A stretch of DNA of 64,000 nt from Rhodovulum steppense (GTDB lineage Bacteria; Pseudomonadota; Alphaproteobacteria; Rhodobacterales; Rhodobacteraceae): the NCBI RefSeq assembly GCF_004339675.1, contig NZ_SLVM01000001.1, positions 124,001-188,000 on the forward strand, written 5' to 3'. Below the pieces are notes generated by a model. The model saw nothing but the letters and a program-made list of their open reading frames with translations, had not been told where the DNA came from and made no database searches. Made by a program: the position numbers and the translations under genes. Shown piece by piece: positions 10,452 through 19,584 of the stretch. Position 1 is the stretch's first letter. Each line of letters begins with the position of its first letter.

Positions 10452-12041
10452 TCAGGCCGCGTCCTGCACGCCCCGGCGCCTGTCGGCCATCCAGCGCTCC
10501 AGTTCGGCGACCTCATCGGCGGTCAGCCGCAGCCCCAGCTTGCTGCGCCGCCAGATCACATCCTCGGCGGTGCGGGCATATTCGCGGCGCATCAGCCAGT
10601 CGACCTCGCGCGCGGTGAGGGTCGCGCCGAATGCGCGACCCAGATCACCCGGGGCCTGCGCCCCCGCCACCAGCGCCCGGGCCTCGGTGCCATAGGCGCG
10701 GACCAGGCGCACGGCATGGGCCTGCGTCAGGAACGGGCAATCGGCCCGAAGCCCCGCCACCAGCGCCGCGACCCCGTCCACCGGGAAATCGCCGCCGGGC
10801 AGCGCCACACCGGCGGTCCAGGACCCGGCCATGCCCGGCAGATGCGGCGACAGGCGCGCCAGCGCGGCCTCGGCCAGCCGCCGATAGGTGGTGATCTTGC
10901 CGCCGAAGACATGCAGCACCGGCGCGCCTTCGGCCTCCAGCCGCAGCGTGTAGTCCCGGCTCGCCGCGGTCGCACTGGCCGCCCCGTCATCGTGCAGCGG
11001 ACGCAGGCCGGAAAAGCTCCGGACCACATCGCCGGGCGTGACCGGTCGGCGCAGGTAGCGGTTGACGAAGCCGATCAGGTAATCGCGCTCCGCCTCGGTG
11101 CAGACCGGCGGCGTGTCGGGGTCGGGATGGTCGATATCCGTGGTGCCGATCAGGGTGAAATCGGTCTCGTAGGGGATCGCGAAGACAACGCGCCCGTCAC
11201 GGCCCTGAAACAGGTAGCATCTGTCATGCGCAAACAGCCTGCGCGTGACGATATGGCTGCCCCGCACCAGCCGCACCCGGTCGCCTGTCGTCCGGCCCAG
11301 CACGCCCTCGATCACCGCCCCCGCCCAGGGTCCGGCGGCGTTGACCAGCGCGCGGGCGCGGTGGATGCGGCGCGCACCGCTTTCGGTATCTTGCGTTTCG
11401 ATGCGCCACAGCCCGTCCTCGCGCCGCGCCGAAACGACCCGCGTGCGGGTCAGGATCGTGGCCCCGCGCGCCGCGGCATCGCGCGCATTCAGCACCACCA
11501 GCCGTGAATCCTCGACCCAGCAATCGGAATATTCGAACGCCCTGCGGAATTGCGGCTGCAACGCCGCGCCCTCGGCCCCCTGCGCCAGGTCGAGGCTGCG
11601 CGTGCCCGGCAGGATGCGCCGCGGCGCGAGGCCGTCATACAGCCCCAGCCCCAGCCGGATCAGCCAGGCCGGACGCCGCCCCTTCGCCCAGGGCATCGCG
11701 CGGGCCAGCAACCGGGCCGCGGGCGTCGCCGCCTCGAAACGCATATCCCGATGATAAGGAAGGACGAATCGCATCGGCCAGCTGATATGCGGCATCGCGC
11801 GCAAAAGCGTCTCGCGTTCGACCAGCGCCTCGCGCACCAGCCGGAACTCGAAGTAGTCGAGATAGCGCAAGCCCCCGTGGAACAGCTTGGTCGAGGCCGA
11901 AGAGGTCGCCGAGGCCAGATCGCCCATCTCGGCCAGACAGACCGAAAGCCCCCGCCCCGCGGCGTCGCGGGCAATGCCGCAGCCATTGACCCCGCCGCCG
12001 ATCACGAACAGATCGACCGGGCCGCCATCGCCCTGTGCCAT
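10452..12041 (-). CDS. glpD: Glycerol-3-phosphate dehydrogenase (FAD, quinone-linked)
   Basis: A 529-residue FAD-dependent enzyme that oxidises sn-glycerol 3-phosphate to dihydroxyacetone phosphate and passes electrons to quinones at the inner membrane. The dinucleotide motif is [15 protein letters not shown] near residue 11; the family signature [11 protein letters not shown] lies near residue 50, and a second conserved block, [13 protein letters not shown], near residue 280. The start at 12041 (MAQGDGG) gives the normal length; an upstream ATG at 12074 is possible. It is the first gene of glpD-glpK and divergent from glpR, with candidate operators in between. Confidence 0.95.
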   Translation of the reverse strand: MAQGDGGPVDLFVIGGGVNGCGIARDAAGRGLSVCLAEMGDLASATSSASTKLFHGGLRYLDYFEFRLVREALVERETLLRAMPHISWPMRFVLPYHRDMRFEAATPAARLLARAMPWAKGRRPAWLIRLGLGLYDGLAPRRILPGTRSLDLAQGAEGAALQPQFRRAFEYSDCWVEDSRLVVLNARDAAARGATILTRTRVVSARREDGLWRIETQDTESGARRIHRARALVNAAGPWAGAVIEGVLGRTTGDRVRLVRGSHIVTRRLFAHDRCYLFQGRDGRVVFAIPYETDFTLIGTTDIDHPDPDTPPVCTEAERDYLIGFVNRYLRRPVTPGDVVRSFSGLRPLHDDGAASATAASRDYTLRLEAEGAPVLHVFGGKITTYRRLAEAALARLSPHLPGMAGSWTAGVALPGGDFPVDGVAALVAGLRADCPFLTQAHAVRLVRAYGTEARALVAGAQAPGDLGRAFGATLTAREVDWLMRREYARTAEDVIWRRSKLGLRLTADEVAELERWMADRRRGVQDAA

Positions 12042-12107
12042 CCTGCCATCCTCCGACGCGCCTGCGCCCAGCATGGCGCAAGACAGGCCCAAAGGAAAGA
12101 TATTTGA

Positions 12108-12127
12108 TTTCGTTTTATTTCGCTTTT
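12108..12127. promoter_or_regulatory. Candidate GlpR operator: tandem 10-bp repeats
   Basis: Two directly adjacent 10-mers, TTTCGTTTTA and TTTCGCTTTT, lie in an AT-rich patch between the divergent glpD and glpR starts. Helical-phase direct repeats of the TTTCG type are typical of DeoR-family operators. The position, about 67 bp upstream of glpD and 88 bp upstream of glpR, suits control of both genes by GlpR when glycerol 3-phosphate is absent. Confidence 0.6.
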
Positions 12128-12214
12128 GCGTGACCCCTCGCCAGAACGCCGCGTTCCGTCCGACATTGCACCCGCAGCCGCGCCATGCGACCATTCGCGA
12201 AAAGGACCGCGCGC

Positions 12215-12976
12215 ATGTCGCACTCCATCCGCCACCCCGAGATCCTGGAAATCGCCCGGCGCGAGGGCAAGGTCAGCGTCGAGACCCTGGCCGCGCATTT
12301 CGGCGTCACGCTTCAGACGATCCGCCGCGACCTCGCCGACCTGGCCGGGGCCGGGCGGCTGGAGCGTGTCCATGGCGGCGCGATCCTGCCCTCGGGCACC
12401 ACGAATATCGGCTATCAGGATCGCCGCGCCCTCAACCAGGACGCCAAGCGTGCCATCGCGCGCGCCTGCGCCGCCCGCCTGCCCGGCGACATCTCGCTGT
12501 TTCTCAATATCGGCACCACGACCGAGGCGGTGGCCCAGGAACTCCTGCACCATGCCAACCTGATGGTGGTCACCAACAACATGAACGTGGCCAATATCCT
12601 GCTGGCCAATCGCGACTGCCAGATCATCGTCACCGGCGGCACGCTGCGCCGCGCCGATGGCGGGCTGATCGGCGCGCTGGCGACCGAGACGATCCGGCAG
12701 TTCAAGTTCGACCTGGCGGTGATCGGCTGCTCGGCGCTGGACGGGGACGGCGACATCCTCGATTTCGACATCCAGGAGGTCGGCGTCAGCCGCGCGATCC
12801 TGCGCCAGTCGCGCCGCACCTATCTGGTGGCGGACCAGTCCAAGTTCAAACGCTCGGCGCCTGCACGCATCGGCTCGCTGGCCGAGATCGACGCCTTCTT
12901 CACCGACCGCCCGCTGCCGCCCGACCTGGCCGCCCGCTGCGCCGACTGGGGCACCGAGATCGTCATCTGTCCCTGA
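12215..12976 (+). CDS. glpR: DeoR-family glycerol-3-phosphate regulon repressor
   Basis: A 253-residue repressor. The N-terminal DeoR helix-turn-helix contains HFGVTLQTIRRDLADL (residues about 28-43). The C-terminal sugar-phosphate-sensing domain shows NIGTTTEAVA and VTNNMNVA, the latter characteristic of GlpR. It would release DNA on binding glycerol 3-phosphate. The start at 12215 is preferred over 12185 because AAAGGA lies eight bases upstream and the family N-terminus is matched. It is divergent from glpD-glpK, which supports the specific assignment over other DeoR members. Confidence 0.92.
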   Translation: MSHSIRHPEILEIARREGKVSVETLAAHFGVTLQTIRRDLADLAGAGRLERVHGGAILPSGTTNIGYQDRRALNQDAKRAIARACAARLPGDISLFLNIGTTTEAVAQELLHHANLMVVTNNMNVANILLANRDCQIIVTGGTLRRADGGLIGALATETIRQFKFDLAVIGCSALDGDGDILDFDIQEVGVSRAILRQSRRTYLVADQSKFKRSAPARIGSLAEIDAFFTDRPLPPDLAARCADWGTEIVICP

Positions 12977-13040
12977 CCCGCCGCTTGTCAGCCTGCGCGC
13001 GCTTGCGTAACCCTGAACCCTCCCGTTACCCGGAGCGGTC

Positions 13041-14315
13041 GTGCTGTCCTATCGCCTCTTGCTGAGCCTTGCCGCGCCGGTCTTCGCGCTGCGCCTGATC
13101 CGTGACGGGCGGCTGGCCGCCGAACGTCTGGGCGGCGGCGCAGGCGCTGCGCGGGGCGCGGGGCCGGTGATCTGGCTGCATGGCGCCTCGAACGGCGAAC
13201 TCGCCTCGGCGCGGGGGCTGGTGGACCGGCTGCTGGACAGGCGGCCCGGGGCGCGGCTGGTGGTCACCTGCAACAGCGCGACCGGGCGCGCGCTGGTGCG
13301 GGGCTGGGGGCTGGACCGTGTCGCGGTGCGGCTGGCGCCGCTGGATTACCGCTGGGCGCTGGGCCGGTTCCTGTCGCGCTGGCAGCCCGCCGCGCTGATG
13401 CTGATCGAAAGCGAGCTGTGGCCGAACCGGCTGGCGGCGATGGCGGCGCGCGGGCGGCCGGTGCTGGTGGTGGGCGCGCGGATGTCGGCGCGCAGCGCCG
13501 CGCGCTGGGGGCGGCTGCCGGGGCTGGTCGGCGCGATGCTGGCGCGGGTGTGCTATCTCTCGGCGCAGGATGCGGGATCGGGCGCGCGTTTCGTGGCGCT
13601 GGGCCTCGATCCCGCGCGGCTGGGGCCGGTGGTGGACCTGAAATCGGGCGGCGCGGCCCCTGCCCCGCCCGACCCCGAGGCGCTGGCCCGCCTTGCGCCG
13701 CTTTTCCCGCGCGGCGACACGCTGCTGGCCGCCTCGACCCATGAGGGCGAGGAACGCGCGGTGCTGGCGGCCTTTGCCGCGGCCCGCGCCACCCGGCCCG
13801 GGCTGCGCCTGATCCTCGCCCCCCGCCATCCCCGCCGCAGCCCCGAGATCGCGGCCGAGATCGCGCGGACCGGCCTGCCCTTCGCCACCCGGTCCAGGGG
13901 CGAGGCGCCGGGGCCGGACATGCCGGTCTACCTGGCCGACACGATGGGCGAGATGGGGCTGTGGTATGCGCTGGCGGGGATCGGGTTCATCGGCGGCTCG
14001 CTGGTCGACCGCGGCGGCCATACCCCGTGGGAGCCCGCCGCCCAGGGAACCGCCATCCTGCATGGGCCGCATGTCGCGAATTTCGCGCGCGTCTATGCCG
14101 CGCTGGACGCCGCAGGCGCGGCGCGCAGGGTCACCGGACCGGACGAACTGGCCCGCGCGCTGGCCGGGCTGGATGGCCCGGCCCAGGCGGCGATGGCAGC
14201 CCGCGCAAGCGACATCGCCGCCCGCCTGAGCGCCGATGGCGCGGGGCTGGACCCGCTGCTGGACGCGCTGATCCGGCTGATCGACACCCCGAACGGAGAT
14301 CCCGACCATGGCTGA
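13041..14315 (+). CDS. waaA: 3-deoxy-D-manno-octulosonic acid (Kdo) transferase
   Basis: A 424-residue GT30 glycosyltransferase that adds Kdo to the lipid A precursor at the inner membrane. An N-terminal hydrophobic anchor is followed by WLHGASNGELASA, which holds the catalytic Glu region, and by LIESELWPN, ASTHEGEE and FIGGSLVDRGGHTPWEPA, all family hallmarks. Translation starts at GTG 13041 with GGAG upstream. The 3' end overlaps the next gene by 8 bp. No other lipid A genes are adjacent in the window. Confidence 0.95.
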   Translation: MLSYRLLLSLAAPVFALRLIRDGRLAAERLGGGAGAARGAGPVIWLHGASNGELASARGLVDRLLDRRPGARLVVTCNSATGRALVRGWGLDRVAVRLAPLDYRWALGRFLSRWQPAALMLIESELWPNRLAAMAARGRPVLVVGARMSARSAARWGRLPGLVGAMLARVCYLSAQDAGSGARFVALGLDPARLGPVVDLKSGGAAPAPPDPEALARLAPLFPRGDTLLAASTHEGEERAVLAAFAAARATRPGLRLILAPRHPRRSPEIAAEIARTGLPFATRSRGEAPGPDMPVYLADTMGEMGLWYALAGIGFIGGSLVDRGGHTPWEPAAQGTAILHGPHVANFARVYAALDAAGAARRVTGPDELARALAGLDGPAQAAMAARASDIAARLSADGAGLDPLLDALIRLIDTPNGDPDHG

Positions 14316-15288
14316 GCCGATGTTCACCCTCGACGAATTGCAGGCGGCTGCAGCCTTCGTGCACAGCCGCATGCCGCCCACCCCGCAATATGCCTGGCCC
14401 CTGCTGGCCGAGGCCACCGGCGCCGAGACCTGGGTCAAGCACGAGAACCACACCCCCACCGGCGCCTTCAAGATCCGCGGGGCGCATAGCTTCATCGACT
14501 GGCTGAAGCGCACGCAGCCCGACTGTCCCGGCATCGTCACCGCGACGCGCGGCAATCACGGGCAGGGCCAGGCGCTGGCCGCGCGGGCCGCCGGGATGGT
14601 GGCGAAGATCTATGTCCCCGAGGGCAATTCGGTGGAAAAGAACGCCGCGATGCGCGCCTTCGGGGCCGATCTGATCGTGCATGGCGCCGATTTCGACGCC
14701 GCGCGGCAAGAGGCCCAGCGCGTGGCCGAGGCCGAGGGGCTGGCCTTCGTGCCGCCCTTTCACCGCGAACTGGTGCGCGGGGTCGCGACCTACGGGCTGG
14801 AACTGTTCACCGCCGTCCCCGACCTGCACACGGTCTATGTGCCGATCGGCTGCGGCTCGGGCATCTGCGGCACGATCGCGGCGCGCGATGCGCTGGGGCT
14901 GGACACGCGGATCGTCGGCGTCGTGTCGGAAAACGCCGATTGCGTGCTGCGCTCGATGGCGGCGGGCGATTATGTCGAGACCGAGACCGCCCGCACCTTT
15001 GCCGATGGCATCGCGGTGCGCGTGCCGGTGCCCGAGGCGTTCGACATCTTTGCCCGCGGCGCGGAACGAATCGTCTCGGTCTCGGATGCCGAGATGGCCG
15101 AGGCGATCCGCCTCTATTTCCGCGCCACGCATAACCTGGCCGAAGGCGCGGGCGCGGCGGCGCTGGCCGCGCTGATGGCCGAACGCGACATCATGGCGGG
15201 CAGGCGCGTGGGCGTGATCCTCTGCGGCGGCAATATCGACAGCGACTGGTTCGAAACGGTCCTGTCGGGCGGCGTGCCGCGGGTCTAG
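14308..15288 (+). CDS. Threonine dehydratase-type PLP ammonia-lyase
   Basis: A 326-residue fold-type II PLP enzyme. Lys55 in TGAFKIRGAH is the Schiff-base lysine, the asparagine loop is ATRGNHGQ, and the phosphate-binding glycine loop is GCGSGICG. It lacks a C-terminal ACT domain, so it resembles catabolic threonine/serine dehydratase or hydroxyaspartate dehydratase rather than feedback-regulated IlvA. The likely reaction is threonine to 2-oxobutanoate plus ammonia. The ATG lies inside the 3' end of waaA (8-bp overlap), suggesting translational coupling. Confidence 0.88.
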   Translation: MAEPMFTLDELQAAAAFVHSRMPPTPQYAWPLLAEATGAETWVKHENHTPTGAFKIRGAHSFIDWLKRTQPDCPGIVTATRGNHGQGQALAARAAGMVAKIYVPEGNSVEKNAAMRAFGADLIVHGADFDAARQEAQRVAEAEGLAFVPPFHRELVRGVATYGLELFTAVPDLHTVYVPIGCGSGICGTIAARDALGLDTRIVGVVSENADCVLRSMAAGDYVETETARTFADGIAVRVPVPEAFDIFARGAERIVSVSDAEMAEAIRLYFRATHNLAEGAGAAALAALMAERDIMAGRRVGVILCGGNIDSDWFETVLSGGVPRV

Positions 15289-15293
15289 CGGCG

Positions 15294-15776
15294 CTACAGG
15301 AAACTCATCGCGTCCGAATTCTCGCAGGTGCCGGGACAGGAGCCGGGGCGGTAGAGCGTCACGCTGCGCTCGTCGTGATATTCGATCTCGGGCTGGAAAA
15401 AGCGCCGGTCATGGGGTTCGTAGAACCCGCCAAGCGTCAGTCCCGCCTCGGGAAAACACAATTGTTCCTGACAAAGCGCCACATTGCCCAGTCGTTCCTC
15501 CAGGCGGCGGACGATCTCGGACGGGTCGGCGGCGAAGAAATCCTCGCCCTCGAACAGCACCCCCTGGACATGGCGGCTGGAGACGATGCGCACCAGCGCA
15601 TCCTCGCGGTATTCGCAGATCGGCAGGCCCAGGCCGCGATATTCCATCTGCCGCCCGCCCGCGCCGCGATAGACATGCTGCGGCCGCCCCATCAGCGGCA
15701 GCGCCTCGACCTCTGCGCGCGACATGCCCAGCCGCAGGGGTCCCAACCCCTCCCCGGGCGCGATGCTCCAGACCAT
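15294..15776 (-). CDS. Hypothetical cytoplasmic protein
   Basis: A 160-residue protein that is not recognised. It begins MVWSIAPGEGLGPLRLGMSR, has no signal peptide or membrane segment, and contains a repeated beta-strand-rich core (EYRGLGLPICEYRED, ALVRIVSSRHVQGVLFEG). Four cysteines occur in the C-terminal half, including CQEQLC and a CPGTC pair near the end, which could bind a metal or form disulfides. The LRLGMSRAEVEAL segment resembles the turn-helix seen in small lipoprotein- or BamE-like repeats, but not enough to assign. It lies downstream of the ThpR gene on the same strand with a 26-bp gap, so it is probably in that operon. Confidence 0.6.
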   Translation of the reverse strand: MVWSIAPGEGLGPLRLGMSRAEVEALPLMGRPQHVYRGAGGRQMEYRGLGLPICEYREDALVRIVSSRHVQGVLFEGEDFFAADPSEIVRRLEERLGNVALCQEQLCFPEAGLTLGGFYEPHDRRFFQPEIEYHDERSVTLYRPGSCPGTCENSDAMSFL

Positions 15777-15802
15777 GGTCTCCCCCCTCCTCCTCGCCTG
15801 CT

Positions 15803-16369
15803 TCAGGGAACATAGGGATCGGGATGCGGTGCGGGAAGGGGGTAATGGGCCAGCTCGGCATGGCAGGCGGCCCCCTGCCCGAGATCCGAGCGGTAAAGCC
15901 CGAATCCGGTCACCGCGAAAGGTCCGGCGCGGAAATCCCAGGCGGCGGCGACCGCGCGTTCCAGCCGGTCGCGCCCCGGCGCGGCCGGGTTCAGATAGGC
16001 CAGCGTGACATGCGGGACAAAGCGGCGATGCTCGACCCGCACCCCCGCCCCGCGCGCGGCCTGTTCGACCTTGGCCTGCAGATGCCGCAGCCCCGCGCAG
16101 TCGGCCACCCCCGCATAGGCGACCCGCGGCCGCGTCCCGCCGAACAGCCCCAGCCCCGTCAGCGTCAGATCGAAGCCCGGCGCATGCAGGGCCGAAAGGG
16201 CCAGATGCACCTCGTCCAGCACCGGCTCGGGCAACTCTCCCAGGAAGACCAGCGTCAGGTGCAGGTTCTCCGGCGGGACCGGGCGCTTCACCGGCAGGCG
16301 TTCCTGCACCCGCACCAGCGCGGCGCGGATCTCGTCGGGCAGGTCGATGGCGGCGAAGGCGCGGATCAT
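15803..16369 (-). CDS. thpR: RNA 2',3'-cyclic phosphodiesterase (2'-5' RNA ligase family)
   Basis: A 188-residue 2H phosphoesterase. Both HxTx motifs are intact, HLTL at residue 37 and HVTL at residue 120, and the N-terminus MIRAFAAIDLP is typical. The family hydrolyses RNA 2',3'-cyclic phosphates and can join or cleave 2'-5' linkages in vitro. Start 16369 is chosen over 16471 because the conserved first strand begins there. It is followed by the unknown gene at 15294-15776 on the same strand. Confidence 0.93.
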   Translation of the reverse strand: MIRAFAAIDLPDEIRAALVRVQERLPVKRPVPPENLHLTLVFLGELPEPVLDEVHLALSALHAPGFDLTLTGLGLFGGTRPRVAYAGVADCAGLRHLQAKVEQAARGAGVRVEHRRFVPHVTLAYLNPAAPGRDRLERAVAAAWDFRAGPFAVTGFGLYRSDLGQGAACHAELAHYPLPAPHPDPYVP

Positions 16370-16513
16370 TTCGGACCTCCCTCTGCCCCGGCGCGGCGGA
16401 TGCGCCAAGGATCGCGGGATTGTCGCGACCATGCAAGCCTGCGGCATCCACACGCCCATCCTGGGCCGCAACCGGCAGGCCGCATGTTCGAAAAGGTCAA
16501 GCCCGGCCGCGCC

Positions 16514-17044
16514 CTATCGGGCCAGCAGCGCCTCGATCTGGCGCGTCACGGTGCCGGACGTGGGCTTGGTCATCGAACCCCAGGTCGCCACCACCTCGCC
16601 CGCCGGGCCGATCAGCACCTTGTTGAAATTCCAGCGCGGGGCAAAGCCGTGCTCGGTCGCCAGCCAGCGGTAGAACGGATGCGCGTTGCTGCCCCTGACA
16701 TGGGTGATCTCGGTCATCGGCAGGGTCAGGCCGAAATTGACGTCGCAGAATTCCTTGACCTTCGCCTCGGAGGCCAGTTCCTGGTTGAAATCGTTCGACG
16801 GCACCGCCAGCACCACCAGCCCGCGCGGGCCATAGCGTTCATGCAGCCGCTGCAACCCGTCATATTGCGGCGTGAACCCGCATTGCGAGGCGGTGTTGAC
16901 CACCAGCACCGGGCGGCCGCGATAGGCGTCCAGCGCAATTTCGCCGCCGTCGATCGAGGCAAAGGAAAACCCCTGCGCCGCCTCGGCAGAGGGGGCGGCG
17001 GCAGCGGTCAGACCAAGCGAGAAAAGCAGGGCAAGCGGGCGCAT
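16514..17044 (-). CDS. Periplasmic glutathione peroxidase-family protein
   Basis: A 176-residue thiol peroxidase of the GPx fold with an N-terminal signal peptide (cleavage likely after AEAA at about residue 23), so it acts in the periplasm. The peroxidatic residue is Cys55 in NTASQCGFTPQY, in place of selenocysteine; the conserved Trp/Asn appear in RWNFNKVLI. The usual FPCNQF block is altered to VPSNDFNQE, so the resolving Cys and the catalytic Gln differ from the classical enzyme. It probably reduces hydroperoxides using a thioredoxin-like donor. Confidence 0.88.
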   Translation of the reverse strand: MRPLALLFSLGLTAAAAPSAEAAQGFSFASIDGGEIALDAYRGRPVLVVNTASQCGFTPQYDGLQRLHERYGPRGLVVLAVPSNDFNQELASEAKVKEFCDVNFGLTLPMTEITHVRGSNAHPFYRWLATEHGFAPRWNFNKVLIGPAGEVVATWGSMTKPTSGTVTRQIEALLAR

Positions 17045-17176
17045 CGGACAGGTCCATGGCTGCGAAAAGGCATGGCGGGGAGGTATCGCGCCGCGCCGCC
17101 CGGTCAAGCCTGCCCCGATTGCATTCCCCGGCCCAGTGGTTATCTCTTGGCAAGGATCCGCAGGGATGATCGACGG

Positions 17177-17599
17177 ATGATCCGCTATTCGCTCGACTGC
17201 GCCGAGGGACACCGCTTCGAAAGCTGGTTCCAGTCGGCCGATGCCTTCGACAAGCTGCATGCCGCAGGACTGGTCGCCTGCGCGATCTGCGGCGGCAGCG
17301 ATGTCGCCAAGGGGCTGATGGCGCCCGCCGTCGCCCCGGACCGCGCCCCGCCCGCGCGCCCCCTGTCGCAACCGGCCAGCCCCGCCGAACAGGCGCTGGC
17401 CGAGCTGCGCCGCCGGATCGAGGCGGAATCCGAGGATGTGGGGCTGCGCTTCGTGAAGGAGGCGCGCGACATGCATGATGGCCTGACGCCCCGGCGCGCG
17501 ATCCGGGGCGAGGCGCGGCTGGACGAGGCAAAGAAGCTGATCGAGGAGGGCGTGCCCATCGCGCCCCTGCCCTTCGTGCCGGGCCGCAAGGCCAATTGA
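17177..17599 (+). CDS. DUF1178 family protein
   Basis: A 140-residue protein of the DUF1178 family. An N-terminal zinc-ribbon-like part has a Cys in DCAEGHRFESWF and a CAIC pair near residue 35, followed by a low-complexity Pro/Ala linker. The C-terminal helical region contains RFVKEARDMHDGL and ends in the conserved GVPIAPLPF tail. The function of the family is unknown. It is followed after 10 bp by an SDR gene, probably in the same operon. Confidence 0.88.
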   Translation: MIRYSLDCAEGHRFESWFQSADAFDKLHAAGLVACAICGGSDVAKGLMAPAVAPDRAPPARPLSQPASPAEQALAELRRRIEAESEDVGLRFVKEARDMHDGLTPRRAIRGEARLDEAKKLIEEGVPIAPLPFVPGRKAN

Positions 17600-17609
17600 G
17601 GGAGCGCCG

Positions 17610-18272
17610 ATGACCCCGCTGATCACCGGCGCCAATCGCGGCATCGGGCTCAGGCTCTTGCAGGACTACGCCGCCGGGGGGCTGGCCCCGATCGGCACGA
17701 CCCGGTCCGACACGCCCGCCGTCCCGGGCGCCCGGTGGGAGGCGCTGGACGTCACCGACGCGGCGCAGCACAGGGCGCTGGCCGACCGCCTGAACGGCCA
17801 GCCGATCAGCCTGCTGGTCTGCAATGCCGGGCAATATCTCGACAGGCACGAGAGGCTGGAGACCGGCTTTCCGCCCGCGATATGGGCGCAGATGTTCGCC
17901 GCCAACGTGACCGGCGTGTTCCTGACGGTCCAGACGCTGCTGCCCAATCTCCGGCGTGCCGCGCGGCCGCGGATCGCGATCCTGTCCTCGGCGATGGGCT
18001 CAAGCGCGCGGGCGCCGGGCGGGTCCTATATCTACCGCGCGTCCAAGGCCGCGGCGCTGAATCTCGGCCTCAACCTCGCCACCGATCTGCGGCCGATGGG
18101 CATCGCGGTCGGCATCTACCACCCGGGCTGGGTCAGGACCGACATGGGCGGGGCCGCCGCCGAGATCGACGTGGCCGAGGCCAGCGCCGGGCTGCGCGCG
18201 CGGTTCGAGGCGCTGAGCCTGGCCACCACGGGCTGTTTCGAGACCTGGGACGGCCGCCCGCATCCCTATTGA
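17610..18272 (+). CDS. Short-chain dehydrogenase/reductase
   Basis: A 220-residue classical SDR. The cofactor motif is TGANRGIG (residues 6-13), the NAG motif is CNAGQY, and the catalytic Ser is in LSSAMGS with Tyr and Lys in YRASK. The short form resembles the CsgA/sniffer-like subgroup that reduces carbonyls with NAD(P)H; the substrate is unknown. A GGAG ribosome-binding site precedes the ATG by about 6 bases. It is probably co-transcribed with the DUF1178 gene. Confidence 0.9.
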   Translation: MTPLITGANRGIGLRLLQDYAAGGLAPIGTTRSDTPAVPGARWEALDVTDAAQHRALADRLNGQPISLLVCNAGQYLDRHERLETGFPPAIWAQMFAANVTGVFLTVQTLLPNLRRAARPRIAILSSAMGSSARAPGGSYIYRASKAAALNLGLNLATDLRPMGIAVGIYHPGWVRTDMGGAAAEIDVAEASAGLRARFEALSLATTGCFETWDGRPHPY

Positions 18273-18334
18273 TCTTGCCCTTGGCCGGACCTTGCCCTAG
18301 AGCGTCGCGGAATAATTCGGGCGAAGGGCGCCAG

Positions 18335-19573
18335 ATGCCGCTTTTGGTGATGAAATTCGGGGGCACCTCGGTGGGCGATCTGGCCCGCATCCGGAACGCT
18401 GCCGAAAAGGTCAAGCGCGAGGTCGAGCGCGGGTTCGACGTGATCGTCGTGGTCTCGGCGATGTCGGGCAAGACCAATGAACTGGTCGGCTGGGTCGAAC
18501 AGACCTCGCCGCTGTTCGATGCGCGCGAATATGATGCCGTGGTCAGTTCCGGCGAGAACGTGACCGCCGGGCTGATGGCGCTGATGCTTCAGGAAATGGA
18601 CGTGCCCGCCCGCAGCTGGCAGGGCTGGCAGGTGCCGCTGAAGACGACGTCGGCCCATTCCGCCGCCCGGATCGAGGACATCCCGCGCGCCAATATCGAC
18701 CAGAAATTCGCCGAAGGCATGAAGGTCGCGGTGGTCGCGGGCTTTCAGGGCATCAGCCCCGAGGGCCGGATCACCACGCTGGGCCGGGGCGGGTCCGACA
18801 CGACCGCCGTGGCCTTTGCCGCCGCCTTCGACGCGGTGCGCTGCGACATCTATACCGATGTCGACGGGGTCTATACCACCGATCCAAGGATCGAGGGCAA
18901 GGCGCGCAAGCTTGACCGCATCGCCTTCGAGGAGATGCTGGAACTGGCCAGCCTCGGCGCCAAGGTGCTTCAGACGCGCTCGGTCGAACTGGCGATGCGC
19001 TACAAGGTGAAACTGAGGGTCTTGTCGAGCTTCGAGGAGACCGACGAGAATTCCGGCACGCTCGTCTGCGACGAGGAGGATATTGTGGAACAGAACGTGG
19101 TTTCCGGCGTCGCCTATTCCCGCGACGAGGCCAAGATGACGCTGATCTCGGTCGCCGACCGCCCCGGCATCGCGGCCGCGATCTTCGGCCCGCTGGCCAA
19201 GGCCGGTGTCAACGTGGACATGATCGTGCAGAACATCTCGGAAGAGGGGCGCACCGACATGACCTTTTCCTGCCCGGTCAACCAGGTGCCCCGCGCCGAG
19301 GACGCGATGGAAAAGGCCCGCGCCTCCGGCGAGATCAATTTCCACGGGCTGGTCGCCGATACCGACGTGGCCAAGGTCTCGGTCGTGGGGATCGGCATGC
19401 GCAGCCATGCCGGCGTTGCCGCGCGCATGTTCGAGTCGCTCGCCGCCGAGGGGATCAACATCAAGGTCATTGCAACCTCCGAGATCAAGATTTCCGTTCT
19501 GATCGACCGGAAATATATGGAACTTGCCGTGCAAGCCCTCCATGATGCGTTCGGACTGGACAAAGCAGCCTGA
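18335..19573 (+). CDS. lysC: Aspartate kinase
   Basis: A 412-residue aspartokinase catalysing ATP-dependent phosphorylation of aspartate, the first step to lysine, threonine and methionine. The N-terminal kinase motif is VMKFGGTSVGD, with TTLGRGGSDTTAVA and TDVDGVYTTDPR completing the catalytic domain. Two C-terminal ACT domains (residues about 265-412) provide feedback control, as in the lysine/threonine-sensitive class. The ATG at 18335 begins the conserved strand; the frame is open upstream by GC bias. ptsP follows after 11 bp. Confidence 0.97.
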   Translation: MPLLVMKFGGTSVGDLARIRNAAEKVKREVERGFDVIVVVSAMSGKTNELVGWVEQTSPLFDAREYDAVVSSGENVTAGLMALMLQEMDVPARSWQGWQVPLKTTSAHSAARIEDIPRANIDQKFAEGMKVAVVAGFQGISPEGRITTLGRGGSDTTAVAFAAAFDAVRCDIYTDVDGVYTTDPRIEGKARKLDRIAFEEMLELASLGAKVLQTRSVELAMRYKVKLRVLSSFEETDENSGTLVCDEEDIVEQNVVSGVAYSRDEAKMTLISVADRPGIAAAIFGPLAKAGVNVDMIVQNISEEGRTDMTFSCPVNQVPRAEDAMEKARASGEINFHGLVADTDVAKVSVVGIGMRSHAGVAARMFESLAAEGINIKVIATSEIKISVLIDRKYMELAVQALHDAFGLDKAA

Positions 19574-19584
19574 CGCGGGGGCAG

